DNA of 48,867 bases from Streptomyces gelaticus (GTDB taxonomy: Bacteria; Actinomycetota; Actinomycetes; Streptomycetales; Streptomycetaceae), in assembly GCF_014649535.1 (NCBI RefSeq), contig NZ_BMTF01000033.1, positions 19,266 through 68,132 on the forward strand, written 5' to 3'. The notes beneath the pieces are model-generated. The model saw only the letters and a program-made list of their open reading frames with translations, was not told the DNA's origin and searched no databases. Position numbers and translations under genes: made by a program. This document shows positions 25,531 through 34,099 of the stretch, in pieces (the stretch's first letter is position 1; every line of letters starts with the position of its first letter).

Positions 25531-25606
25531 CGGTGACTCCGCCGATACGCGCGGTGGGGCGCGCCGTGGGGCGCGCCGTGTCGTCTTGGCGACATGTCGC
25601 AAGCAC
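25469..25606 (-). other. Candidate short ORF in module copy 1, ending LVTGNGLVARDFAG
   Basis: From a GTG at 25606 the frame encodes 45 residues, with a Thr/Ala/Arg/Pro-rich middle and the end LLVTGNGLVARDFAG followed by TGA. The ending resembles that of the frame at 30777-30968 (LVTGNGVVAWNFGG). No Shine-Dalgarno sequence is seen and other frames are equally conserved, so coding is uncertain. It is divergent from the protease gene. Confidence 0.25.
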
Positions 25607-25696
25607 GGCACGGAAAAGGCTGGTGCGGCCGATCAGTGGGGCCCCAGTCTTGAGCCGCACCGCGTGTCCATTTCCTTGCCTCCTGGAAAGGTTCCG

Positions 25697-28600
25697 ATGC
25701 ACAGACGGTATCGCTCTGCCGCCGTACTGGCGGCAGGAGTCCTCATCGCCACCCTCGCCCCCACCTCCTCCGGCGCGAGCGCCGCCCCGGCACCCGCCTC
25801 CGTCGGCGCGAACTCCGCCGGCCGCCCCCAGGTCAGCTCCGTCACGCTCGTGACCGGTGACCGGGTGCGGCTGGAGACCTTCCCCGGCGGCCGGAAGGCC
25901 GTATCCGTCGAGCCGGCCCCGGGCGCTTCGCAGGCCGACTTCAGCCAGCTGGAGATCGACAAGCAGCTGTACGTGCTGCCCCGCGCCGCGCTCCCGTACA
26001 TCGCCTCCGGCAAACTGGACCGGCAGCTGTTCAACATCACCTCCCTGGTCAAGCAGGGGTACGACGACGCCCACACCTCCGCCATCCCGCTGATCGCCCG
26101 CTACACCGGCGGCACGAACCCCACGTCCAAGGGGGCGCCCACCGGTTCGCGCAAGGGCCTGGTCATCAAGAGCCTGCGCGGCTCGGCACTGAAGGCGGAC
26201 AAGAAGCAGGCCGGGCGCTTCTGGAAGGCCATCGACGACGACGCGCTCGCCAGGAGCGGCGCCGAGGGCGGCGCGAAGAACGCTTCCAGGAACGCTTCTT
26301 TCAAGAACGCGGCCTTCGAGGGCGGCATCGAGAAGCTGTGGCTGGACGCGAAGGTCCACGCCTCCCTCGACCGCAGCACCGCGCAGATCGGTGCGCCCGA
26401 GGCGTGGAAGGCCGGCTACGACGGACACGGCGCGACCGTCGCCGTCCTGGACACCGGCGTCGACGCCACCCACCCCGACCTGACCGGAAAACTCGGCGAA
26501 GTACGCAACTTCACCGACGAATCCACCGCGAACGACGGCCACGGCCACGGCACCCACGTCGCCTCCACCATCGCCGGCAGCGGCACCGCCTCGGGCGGCT
26601 CGCGCAAGGGCGTGGCACCGGGGGCACGGCTGCTGATCGGCAAGGTGCTCGACGACAACGGCTCCGGCCCGTACTCCGCCATCATGGGCGGCATGGACTG
26701 GGCCGCCCACTCGGGCGCCGACATCGTCAGCATGAGCCTGGGCGGCCAGCCCACCGACGGCACGGACGTACTCAGCCTCGTCCTCGACGGCCTCAGCGAG
26801 GAGACCGGCACCCTCTTCGTCGTCGCGGCGGGCAACACGGGCTCCGACTACTCAGTGGGCTCCCCGGGCGCCGCGGCAAGCGCGCTGACCGTGGGCGCCG
26901 TCGACCGCGACGACAAGCTGGCCCCCTTCTCCAGCCGCGGCCCGCGCGTCGGGGACAACGGCGTCAAGCCCGACCTCACCGCCCCCGGCGTCGGCATCGT
27001 CGCCGCCCGCGCGGCCGGCACGTCCATGGGCAACCCGGTGGACGCGGCCTACACCGCCGCGTCGGGTACGTCCATGGCGACCCCGCACGTGGCGGGCGCG
27101 GCAGCGATCCTGGCCGGGCGCCACCCCGACTGGAGCGCCCAGCAGCTCAAGGACGCGTTGATGAGCACGACGCGTACCGCCCCCGACCAGACGGTCTACG
27201 AGCAGGGCACCGGCCGGGTGGACGTGGCCCGCTCGGTGCGCCAGCAGGTGCGCGCCACCGGCACCACCACCTTCGGCGCCCTGGCACCGGACTCGGGCCC
27301 GCGGCAGGTGAGCGTCACCTACACCAACGACGGGGACGCGCCCGTGTCGCTCAACCTGGGCACCACCTTCGACAAGCTCTACGGCTCCCCGGCCCCGGCA
27401 GGCGCCATAGGCACCCCCGCGCAGGTCACCGTGGACGCCCACGGCACCACCGACGTGACCGTGACCCTCGACGCGCCCGCGCTGCCGGAGGGCGTCTACA
27501 GCGGCCGCCTCACCGCCACCTCGGCCGACGGGCAGGCCATCGCGCACACCGTTCTCTCCGCGGTGAAGGACCCGGTCACGCACAAGGTCACCGTACGCGG
27601 CATCGACCGCGCCGGGCAGCCGGCGACCATCTTCCCGCTGATCCTGCTGGGTCCCACGGGCCGCTTCGATGTCGTCCAGGAGGTGCCTGCGGGGAAGAGC
27701 CTGACGGTGGACATGCCCGAGGGCATGTACTACCTGCACGGCGTCATCACACAGCCCACGGAGGACAACGTCACCAACAGCCTGGTGGTCAACCCCCACC
27801 TGCGGGTGGACGGCGCCACGGAGCTGGTGCTCGACGCACGCAAGGCGGTCCCCGTGGAGATCCAGACCCCCGAGCGGGCCGAGCAGCGGGGCCCGCTGGT
27901 CTTCTCCACCCACTGGAAAAACGGCGACCGGGAGTTCGCCAGCTTCTTCACCAGCGGACACAGCGGCGGACAGCTCCTCTACGTCACACCGACCGAGGAG
28001 TTCACCGAGGGAACCTTCGAGTTCTCCTCCCGCTGGCAGCTGACCGCGCCGATGCTCCGCGCACGCGCGGTCTCCGCCACCGCCGCGGCCGGTGTCCCCG
28101 TCCGTCTGCTCCACAACTCCCCCGCTGTGGAAGGGGTGCGGCGCCTGCGGGTGGTGGACGCCGGTCACGGAAGCCCCGAGGACTACGCGGCGCTGCGCGC
28201 ACGCGGCATAGACGTCCGCGGAGCGGCGGTGCTCGTGGAACTGGAGGGGGTGGAGTACGACGAGGCGGTGACCTCGGCCGCCCGAGCCGGAGCCGCGGCC
28301 GCCGTCACCACCGCCGGCGGCAACAGGTACGCGGCCGCGACCTGGCAGCCGGTGGGCCGGCGGCTGCCCGCGATCGGGCTGTACGCCTCCCACGCTGCCG
28401 CGCAGCGGCTGCGCGCGCCGGGCACCGTGCTGGAGTTGAAGGGGACCCCGGAAAGCCCCTACCTCTACGACGTCGTGCAGCTCTCCGAACAGCGCGTCCC
28501 CGAGCACGTGGTCCACAAGGTCGGGCCGAAGAACACGGCCACCGTGGTCTCGCGCTACCCGGACACGGGCGGGGCGCGCTACGTCGCGGAGGACCGGCTG

Positions 28601-29521
28601 TCCTGGCGTCCGTGGGAGGGGGAGGATGTGCAACTCTCCATTCGGGCCCGGTATGTCCGCACCGGGCAGGTGCGGACGGAGTACCTGAGCGGTCCCGCCG
28701 ACACCCGGTGGCTGCACTGGGTCAACCCCCGCAACACCTGGGCGATCCAGGCAGCGGGGACCGGCATGCTCGGCCCCCTGCGCACCTACCGGCCCGGTGA
28801 GCAGGCCACGGAGAGCTGGTACGCCCCCGTGGTGCGCCCGGCGATCCCCCGAGGTGTCGAAGGGCTCGCCCACCGCAAGGGCGACCGGCTGACCATAGGG
28901 ATCCCCGAGTTCGCCGACACCGCCTCCGGCCACTACGGCTACGCCCTGCCCCGCCAGGACGCCAACACCCCCTACCCCGACGAGACCCGGGCCGTACTGC
29001 GTCGCGACGGCGAGATCCTCGCCGAAGGCCCCCGGGCGTGGGGCGCCTTCCCCGCGGGCGGGGACGACGGCCGCTACCAGTTGGACCTGGACGTGAAGCG
29101 CACCAGCCCCGAGGGCACCCTCTCGCGGGCCACCAGCACCCGCTGGTCGTTCACGGCCCCTCGCCCGGCCGAGGGCAAGGAGTCCCTGCTTCCCCTTCTC
29201 CAGCTCGACTACGACGTGGCCACCGACCTCCAGGGCTCCGCCCCTGACTCCGGATCCTTCGCCTTCGGAGTGAGCGCCCGCCACCAGGACGGTCTGACGG
29301 GCCGTTCCGTGAAGGGTATGGAGGTGTCCGTCTCGTACGACGACGGCGAGCACTGGCGGGCGGCGAGGACTTCCGCCCGGGGCGACGGCGCCTACCGTGT
29401 CCGGGTCACCCACCCCTCGACTGCCCGCACCAGCGGGTATGTCACGCTGCGGGTCCGCGCCTGGGACGACGCGGGCAACGAGGTGACGCAGGAGATCGAG
29501 CGGGCGTACGCGCTGAGGTAG
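25697..29521 (+). CDS. Large secreted S8 (subtilisin-like) serine protease
   Basis: 1274 residues from ATG 25697 (GGAAAGG upstream). Signal peptide about 1-30, then a prodomain-like region (VSSVTLVTGDRVRLE). The subtilase domain runs about 235-490 with Asp252 (VAVLDTGVD), His284 (GHGTHVAST), oxyanion Asn380 (VVAAGN) and Ser459 (SGTSMATPHVAG), all intact. The next ~780 residues are beta-rich, with a PA-like segment about 815-905 (VRGAAVLVELEGVEYDEAV). No sorting signal is evident, so it is probably released. It converges on a TrmB/LuxR-type regulator across a strong terminator. Substrate unknown. Confidence 0.95.
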   Translation: MHRRYRSAAVLAAGVLIATLAPTSSGASAAPAPASVGANSAGRPQVSSVTLVTGDRVRLETFPGGRKAVSVEPAPGASQADFSQLEIDKQLYVLPRAALPYIASGKLDRQLFNITSLVKQGYDDAHTSAIPLIARYTGGTNPTSKGAPTGSRKGLVIKSLRGSALKADKKQAGRFWKAIDDDALARSGAEGGAKNASRNASFKNAAFEGGIEKLWLDAKVHASLDRSTAQIGAPEAWKAGYDGHGATVAVLDTGVDATHPDLTGKLGEVRNFTDESTANDGHGHGTHVASTIAGSGTASGGSRKGVAPGARLLIGKVLDDNGSGPYSAIMGGMDWAAHSGADIVSMSLGGQPTDGTDVLSLVLDGLSEETGTLFVVAAGNTGSDYSVGSPGAAASALTVGAVDRDDKLAPFSSRGPRVGDNGVKPDLTAPGVGIVAARAAGTSMGNPVDAAYTAASGTSMATPHVAGAAAILAGRHPDWSAQQLKDALMSTTRTAPDQTVYEQGTGRVDVARSVRQQVRATGTTTFGALAPDSGPRQVSVTYTNDGDAPVSLNLGTTFDKLYGSPAPAGAIGTPAQVTVDAHGTTDVTVTLDAPALPEGVYSGRLTATSADGQAIAHTVLSAVKDPVTHKVTVRGIDRAGQPATIFPLILLGPTGRFDVVQEVPAGKSLTVDMPEGMYYLHGVITQPTEDNVTNSLVVNPHLRVDGATELVLDARKAVPVEIQTPERAEQRGPLVFSTHWKNGDREFASFFTSGHSGGQLLYVTPTEEFTEGTFEFSSRWQLTAPMLRARAVSATAAAGVPVRLLHNSPAVEGVRRLRVVDAGHGSPEDYAALRARGIDVRGAAVLVELEGVEYDEAVTSAARAGAAAAVTTAGGNRYAAATWQPVGRRLPAIGLYASHAAAQRLRAPGTVLELKGTPESPYLYDVVQLSEQRVPEHVVHKVGPKNTATVVSRYPDTGGARYVAEDRLSWRPWEGEDVQLSIRARYVRTGQVRTEYLSGPADTRWLHWVNPRNTWAIQAAGTGMLGPLRTYRPGEQATESWYAPVVRPAIPRGVEGLAHRKGDRLTIGIPEFADTASGHYGYALPRQDANTPYPDETRAVLRRDGEILAEGPRAWGAFPAGGDDGRYQLDLDVKRTSPEGTLSRATSTRWSFTAPRPAEGKESLLPLLQLDYDVATDLQGSAPDSGSFAFGVSARHQDGLTGRSVKGMEVSVSYDDGEHWRAARTSARGDGAYRVRVTHPSTARTSGYVTLRVRAWDDAGNEVTQEIERAYALR

Positions 29522-29534
29522 TACGCGAGACCCA

Positions 29535-29564
29535 GAAGCCGCGACCGGCCCCGGTCGCGGCTTC
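29535..29564. terminator. Bidirectional terminator between the S8 protease and regulator genes
   Basis: A perfect 14-bp palindromic stem (29535-29548 with 29551-29564; GAAGCCGCGACCGG) is centred in the 51-bp gap between two convergent genes. Confidence 0.8.
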
Positions 29565-29572
29565 CGTGCGTC

Positions 29573-30583
29573 CTACGACAGCCAGTCGCGCCGCGCCGCC
29601 TGCCACACCAGCTGTGTACGCGTCGTCGCGCCCGCCCGCTGCATCAGCGCGGTGATCCGGCGCTGCACCGTGCGGTGGCTGACACGCAGCTGCGTGGCGA
29701 TCGCCTTGTCCGTCACGCCCGCGACGACCAGGGAGAGCAGATAGCGCTCGTCGTCGGCGAGACTGCCGCCCGGTCCCATGCCGCCGGCGAAGTCGGCCAG
29801 CTCGCCCGCCTCCGTGACGTGCAGCGGGGTTCCCGCCGCCCACTGGATGTCGAACAGGGCGACGAGGGCGTCCAGGAGAGTGCTGCTGCGGATGATCGCA
29901 GCGGTCGGCTCGCCGCGGGCGCCGGTCGTGCTGCCCGGCATCAGCGGGCAGACGGCGACAGAGCTGTCGACGATGACCATGCGCACGGGGAGTGTGCTGG
30001 TGGCACGGGCCACTTCACCGGCGCGGATGCCCTGGGCGACGTTGTCGACCATGCCGGGCTGTTCCAGGCAGGCCCGTTCGTAGATCGCCTCGTAGCGGAT
30101 GCCCTGGGCGAGCAGCTCGAACTCCTCGTCGTTGTCCTGGGCGCGCAGCGCCACGGGATCGGCCTTGCAGAACCACCGCAGGTCTCTGCGGGCCCCGTAG
30201 GCGAGTTGACGCAGCTGCTGACGGATGGCGCCGGCCCCGGTGATCACCTCGACCAGTTGCCCGGCGTCATGGCGCCGGCCGCCCGCCCGGTACTCCTCGG
30301 CCAGCTGTTCCACTCCACGCCGCGCCCACTCCAGCGCTTCTTGGCCGCGCGCCAGCAGAGGCTGCAGCGCCACGTCCGGCGGGACGGGTACGTACCGCAT
30401 GCCGCCGTCGCCCGGCAGCCGCCCGACCAGGCCTTTGTCATGCAGGGAGGACAGAAGCGACGCCGCCTCGCGTTCCCGGATGTGGAGCCGGTGGATGATC
30501 TCGTCCACGCCCGCACTTCGTACCTCCACCAGGTGGCGGTAGACCCGCTCCTCCGCTGCCCCGATCCCCGCTATCTCCAGCAC
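29573..30583 (-). CDS. Transcriptional regulator with N-terminal TrmB-like and C-terminal LuxR-type HTH
   Basis: 336 residues from GTG 30583 (GGGAGAGGG upstream). A winged-helix TrmB-like domain spans about 5-65 (VYRHLVEVRSAGVDEIIHRL, then ASLLSSLHDKGLVGRLPG). A middle region of about 200 residues follows (KADPVALRAQ, GIRYEAIYERACLEQPG, LPVRMVIVDSSVAVCPLMPG), probably ligand sensing. The LuxR/GerE HTH covers about 275-336 (LADDERYLLSLVVAGVTDKA, ATQLRVSHRTVQRRI). No receiver or ATPase domain is present. The frame extends upstream to 30979 without a stop but loses any homology. Convergent with the S8 protease gene, which it may control. Confidence 0.92.
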   Translation of the reverse strand: MLEIAGIGAAEERVYRHLVEVRSAGVDEIIHRLHIREREAASLLSSLHDKGLVGRLPGDGGMRYVPVPPDVALQPLLARGQEALEWARRGVEQLAEEYRAGGRRHDAGQLVEVITGAGAIRQQLRQLAYGARRDLRWFCKADPVALRAQDNDEEFELLAQGIRYEAIYERACLEQPGMVDNVAQGIRAGEVARATSTLPVRMVIVDSSVAVCPLMPGSTTGARGEPTAAIIRSSTLLDALVALFDIQWAAGTPLHVTEAGELADFAGGMGPGGSLADDERYLLSLVVAGVTDKAIATQLRVSHRTVQRRITALMQRAGATTRTQLVWQAARRDWLS

Positions 30584-30708
30584 GCGCCCTCTCCCTCGCC
30601 GCAGCCCACCCCAGACGGACGCCCACTGTGCCATCCATGATCGAAATCGAACAGGATGCGGGCGGCCCTGCCGAACGATCGGAAGAGACCACGGTTTCCG
30701 CGAGCCCG

Positions 30709-30840
30709 AGGCAGGGCGTACGGCGGGCGCGTGGTGTCCCGGGACCCGGGCACCGCGGCAGCGGGGTCCGCCCGGTTCAGCCGCCGAAGTTCCAGGCGAC
30801 AACGCCGTTTCCGGTGACGAGGAAGGCGAGGACCACGAGG
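30709..30840. repeat. Flanking module, copy 2 (conserved segment related to 25368-25530)
   Basis: Carries the same two blocks as copy 1: GCGTACGGCGGGCGC near 30717, and CGCCCGGTTCAGCC through GGTGACGAGGA (about 30769-30824). With copy 1 it brackets the protease and regulator genes as direct repeats about 5.3 kb apart. The 30584-31025 interval holds nothing else convincing apart from the candidate ORF and a terminator. Confidence 0.65.
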
Positions 30841-30968
30841 TCGGCGATGCCCGTCCCGGGTGCTGCGCGACGGCCCCTTCGGCGCGGTGGCGACCTCGGC
30901 CCCCGGAACGGTTCCGGCAGGAGTCGCCCCGCCCGACCACCTGAGCACGCCCGCCCCGGACACCCCAC
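30777..30968 (-). other. Candidate short ORF in module copy 2, ending LVTGNGVVAWNFGG
   Basis: A GTG at 30968 opens 63 codons: an Arg/Gly/Pro-rich first half, then a hydrophobic end GIADLVVLAFLVTGNGVVAW-NFGG and TGA. A single-base shift at the GGGC before ATC would join the ending to another frame with ATG at 30963. The hydrophobic tail looks like a peptide, but start and frame are unproven. It lies upstream of the regulator on the same strand. Confidence 0.3.
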
Positions 30969-30981
30969 ACGCCCCGCACGC

Positions 30982-31012
30982 GTAGGGGCCCGCCGGAATG
31001 GCGGGCCCCTAC
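30982..31012 (-). terminator. Terminator after the thioesterase-like gene
   Basis: A perfect 13-bp inverted repeat (30982-30994 with 31000-31012; GTAGGGGCCCGCC) with a 5-nt loop lies 14 bp past the stop of the gene at 31026. Confidence 0.8.
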
Positions 31013-31025
31013 TGGGATCGGTGCT

Positions 31026-31925
31026 TCAGGAACGCGGCACCCTGGCCAGCTGGCGGGACTGGGCCACCAGGCGGTCCGCGCTGTCCCAGACGTCCGCGTC
31101 CTCCTCCAGGAAGCCGCCCGCGAGGTTGCGGGTGGTGATGGAGACGCGCAGCGGGCCGGGGGCCGGGCGGCAGCGGATGTGGGTGGTGAGCTCGATGGTC
31201 GGCGTCCAGCCCTTGAGCCCCAGCTCGAACGAGGTGGGCGGCAGCGCGTCGACGGTGAGCAGTAGCGAGAGCGGGTCGGCGTCGCGGCCGTCCGCGAGGC
31301 CGAACCAGCCGCGCATCTCGCCCTTGCCGGACGGCTGCCCGACGGCCCAGCCGACCGTCGACGGGTCGAGCTTGATGTCGAGCCGTTCGGTGATGGCGGA
31401 GCTGCCGGGGATCACGGCCGGGCCGTCGCTCGGGCCGAGGCAGTGCTCCAGCGGCGGGATGGCCGGCGGCTTCGCCGAGGTGCGGACCTCGTCGGACAGG
31501 CCGTCCAGGTCGCCGTAGGTGGCGATGACCCGGATGCGCTCGACCTCGGTGCCGTCCTCCGCGTACTGGAAGAGGGAGGCCTGGCCGGTGGAGAGGGTAC
31601 GGCCGGTGCGGACGGTCTGGGTCCGGATCACCGCCGGGCCGGGCACGGACGCGGTGAGGTAGTGCGCGGAGACGGAGAAGGGGTCCGGGTGCGGCAGGGC
31701 CTGGCCGAGCGCGCGGCCCAGCATGGCCAGCAGATAGCCGCCGTTGACGGCATGGATGATCGTCCACCCGGCGGAGAGCTCGGCGTCGTAGACGCCCTCT
31801 TCGCGAAGGGTGACGGCGGTGTCGCGGTCGAATTCGCTGTTCCCGATGGTCGCCGGTCCGGCCTGCGCCGCCTGCCCCGACGGCTGCTCTACTGCCTGCT
31901 CTGCTGCCTGTGCCATGCGATGCAC
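31026..31925 (-). CDS. Thioesterase-family protein (double hot-dog, TesB/4HBT_3-like)
   Basis: 299 residues. The first half has the hot-dog helix WTIIHAVNGGYLLAMLGRAL and SAHYLTASVPGPAVI; the second half repeats the fold with WFGLADGRDADPLSLLLTVDALPP and ELTTHIRCRPAPG, as in acyl-CoA thioesterase II relatives. It should hydrolyse acyl-CoA, substrate unknown. The start is ATG 31925 (MHRMAQAAEQ) or the ATG at 31916; neither has a ribosome site, so a leaderless mRNA is possible. A TTACTGAGCGGTAGC tract lies just upstream (31940s). Confidence 0.85.
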   Translation of the reverse strand: MHRMAQAAEQAVEQPSGQAAQAGPATIGNSEFDRDTAVTLREEGVYDAELSAGWTIIHAVNGGYLLAMLGRALGQALPHPDPFSVSAHYLTASVPGPAVIRTQTVRTGRTLSTGQASLFQYAEDGTEVERIRVIATYGDLDGLSDEVRTSAKPPAIPPLEHCLGPSDGPAVIPGSSAITERLDIKLDPSTVGWAVGQPSGKGEMRGWFGLADGRDADPLSLLLTVDALPPTSFELGLKGWTPTIELTTHIRCRPAPGPLRVSITTRNLAGGFLEEDADVWDSADRLVAQSRQLARVPRS

Positions 31926-31970
31926 CGTACACCGATTGTATTACTGAGCGGTAGCTTTTTGGGGTGAGGA

Positions 31971-32058
31971 TCACAGCACAGACCGCTGGGGTGGTCACAG
32001 CACAGACCGGTCACGGCACCGCCGCTGGAATCACGGCACCGACCGCTGGGATCACAGC
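31971..32058. repeat. Short imperfect direct repeats (TCAC-R-GCAC-n-GACCGCTGG)
   Basis: Five TCAC(A/G)GC-headed units start at 31971, 31995, 32011, 32031 and 32052, most followed by AC(A/C)GACCG and CTGG. They fill the gap between the TRIC gene and the thioesterase-like gene. Purpose unknown; they could be regulator sites or slippage products. Confidence 0.55.
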
Positions 32059-32065
32059 CCCCGCC

Positions 32066-32737
32066 TCAGACGGTCGCGGAGTTCTCCTCGGCCGTCGCGG
32101 ACTTCCGGTTGTAGGCGCGCGGGGCCCGCCAGTGGTAGCGCATCGACAGCAGCCGCAGCAGGAAGGCCACGATCACGGCGGTGCCGCTGGTGAACGCGTT
32201 GAGCGTTCCGAAGCGGATGCACAGGACGGTCGTCGTGGCGCCGACGATGGCGGGCACCGCGTACAGATCGCGGTCCCAGCGCAGCAGCGAGGGCACCTCG
32301 TTGGCCAGTACGTCGCGCAGCACACCGCCGCCGACCGCGGTGGCGAGCCCCAGGGCCGCCGACGCGGTGAGGCCCAGGCCGTAGTCGTACGCCTTGACCG
32401 TGCCCGTGACGCAGAACAGCCCGAGGCCCGCCGCGTCGAAGACATTGACGCCCACCTGGATCCGCTCGACGTGCGGATGCAGGAAGAACACCAGGACGGC
32501 GGCGAGGAGCGGGGTGGTGAAGTAGCCGAGATCCGTGAACGCCGCGGGCGGGACCGCCCCGATGACGATGTCACGGAAGAGCCCTCCGCCCAGCGCGGTC
32601 ACCTCGGCGAGCACCGCGATGCCGAAGACATCGAAGTTCTTGCGTACGGCGAGCAGAGCGCCGGAGATCGCGAAGACGAAGATTCCGACGATGTCGAGCG
32701 CATGCTGGACGGAGGGCGTGAACAGTTCGTTGAGCAC
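32066..32737 (-). CDS. TRIC-type cation channel family protein (UPF0126)
   Basis: 223 residues with six to seven membrane helices in two repeats. Each repeat carries a glycine-rich kink and RD motif: EVTALGGGLFRDIVIG in the first, TAVGGGVLRDVLANEVP in the second. This matches prokaryotic trimeric intracellular cation channels. The end is hydrophilic and basic (RYHWRAPRAYNRK). Physiological role in bacteria is uncertain. GTG start at 32737, 18 bp after the transporter gene's stop, so it may be a passenger of the peptide transporter operon. Confidence 0.9.
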   Translation of the reverse strand: MLNELFTPSVQHALDIVGIFVFAISGALLAVRKNFDVFGIAVLAEVTALGGGLFRDIVIGAVPPAAFTDLGYFTTPLLAAVLVFFLHPHVERIQVGVNVFDAAGLGLFCVTGTVKAYDYGLGLTASAALGLATAVGGGVLRDVLANEVPSLLRWDRDLYAVPAIVGATTTVLCIRFGTLNAFTSGTAVIVAFLLRLLSMRYHWRAPRAYNRKSATAEENSATV

Positions 32738-32755
32738 CGGGCAATTGTGCCGGTA

Positions 32756-34099
32756 CTACTCCTTGGGACTGTCCTCCGGCGTATCGGCCGAGGCGGTGCC
32801 ACCGTTCGCCGCGGGCTCGGCGGGAGCGGGCCCAACGGCCTCGGGCTCGCCGTCCGCAGGCCCGTCAGCAGCGAGCTCACCGGGAGCGGACCCCTCGACC
32901 GCAGGTTCCTCGGCCTCGGACCCGGCCGCCTCCGGCTCGACAGCCTCGGACTTGCGTACCTCGACGATCTCGATCGCCTCGCGCGCCGCCGCCGTCACCG
33001 TCTCGCCCGGCACCTGGTCGGGTGCGTTCTCCGGGTGGTGGCAGGCCACCTGGTGCCCGGTCTTCAGCGTGGCCAGCGGCGGCTCCTGCGTCTTGCAGAC
33101 CTGCGTGGCCTTCCAGCACCGGGTGTGGAAGCGGCAGCCGCTGGGCGGCGAGATCGGCGAGGGCACGTCGCCCTTGAGCAGGATCCGCTCGCTCTTGGCC
33201 GAGCGGCGCTTCGGGTCCGGGATCGGGACCGCCGAGAGCAGCGCCTTCGTGTACGGGTGCATCGGCGCCTTGTAGAGCGACTCGCGGTCGGCCAGCTCCA
33301 CGATCTTGCCGAGGTACATCACCGCGATCCGGTCCGAGACATGCCGGACGACCGAGAGGTCATGGGCGATGATCACGTACGTCAGGCCGAGCTCGCTCTG
33401 GAGGTCGTCGAGCAGGTTCACCACCTGCGCCTGGATCGAGACGTCCAGCGCCGACACCGGCTCGTCCGCCACGACCAGCTTCGGGTTGAGCGCCAGGGCG
33501 CGGGCGATCCCGATGCGCTGGCGCTGACCGCCGGAGAACTCGTGCGGGTAGCGGTTGTAGTGCTCGGGGTTCAGGCCCACGACCTCCAGCAGCCGCTGCA
33601 CCTCCTTCTTCACACCACCGTCGGGCGTGACGCCCTGGAGCTTGAAGGGGGCGCCCACGATCGTGCCGATCGTGTGCCGCGGGTTCAGCGAGGAGTACGG
33701 ATCCTGGAAGATCATCTGCATGTCGCGGCGCATCGGACGCATCCCGCCCACGCCGAGGTGCGTGATGTCCTTGCCCTCGAACTCGATCTTCCCCGCGGTG
33801 GGTTCGAGCAGCCGGGTGATCAGCCGGCCCATCGTCGACTTCCCACAGCCGGACTCGCCGACGACGCCCAGGGTCTCCCCCGAGCGCACCTCGAAGTCGA
33901 GCCCGTCGACGGCCTTCACGGCACCGGCGTTGCGCTGCAGCAGCCCCTTCTTGATCGGGAAGTGCTTCTGCAGCCCGGTCACCTTGAGCAGCACCTCGCC
34001 GGAGGCGGTGTCACCGGTCGGCGCGCCCTGCCCGGCAGACCTCTGCGCCGGAACGTCCACGCCCTTGTCCTCGCTCGTCACGGCCTTGTCCTCGCTCAC
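32756..34099 (-). CDS. Peptide ABC transporter ATP-binding protein (OppF/DppF type)
   Basis: 447 residues. Walker A GVVGESGCGKST, Q-loop FQDPYSSLNPRHT, signature FSGGQRQRIGIARALA, Walker B LVVADEPVSALD and switch His in IIAHDLSVV are all present. The oligopeptide C-terminal Cys region (SGCRFHTRCWKATQVC) follows. After about residue 365 comes an unusual ~75-residue Glu/Ala/Pro-rich acidic tail, absent from typical DppF. The start is GTG 34099, overlapping the OppD-type gene stop as GTGA. With its partner ATPase it powers peptide import. Confidence 0.95.
   Translation of the reverse strand: MSEDKAVTSEDKGVDVPAQRSAGQGAPTGDTASGEVLLKVTGLQKHFPIKKGLLQRNAGAVKAVDGLDFEVRSGETLGVVGESGCGKSTMGRLITRLLEPTAGKIEFEGKDITHLGVGGMRPMRRDMQMIFQDPYSSLNPRHTIGTIVGAPFKLQGVTPDGGVKKEVQRLLEVVGLNPEHYNRYPHEFSGGQRQRIGIARALALNPKLVVADEPVSALDVSIQAQVVNLLDDLQSELGLTYVIIAHDLSVVRHVSDRIAVMYLGKIVELADRESLYKAPMHPYTKALLSAVPIPDPKRRSAKSERILLKGDVPSPISPPSGCRFHTRCWKATQVCKTQEPPLATLKTGHQVACHHPENAPDQVPGETVTAAAREAIEIVEVRKSEAVEPEAAGSEAEEPAVEGSAPGELAADGPADGEPEAVGPAPAEPAANGGTASADTPEDSPKE

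Noticed and set aside
25550..25590. Tandem GTGGGGCGCGCC duplication
   Set aside because: Only two short GC-rich copies; too little to separate from chance at this base composition.
26852..29413. Minus-strand open frame of 853 codons opposite the S8 protease
   Set aside because: Composition is Gly/Arg/Val/His-rich with no domain; it mirrors protease codons and lacks a ribosome site.
30584..30979. N-terminal extension of the TrmB/LuxR regulator
   Set aside because: The frame is open but upstream sequence has no family similarity, and a strong ribosome site precedes GTG 30583.
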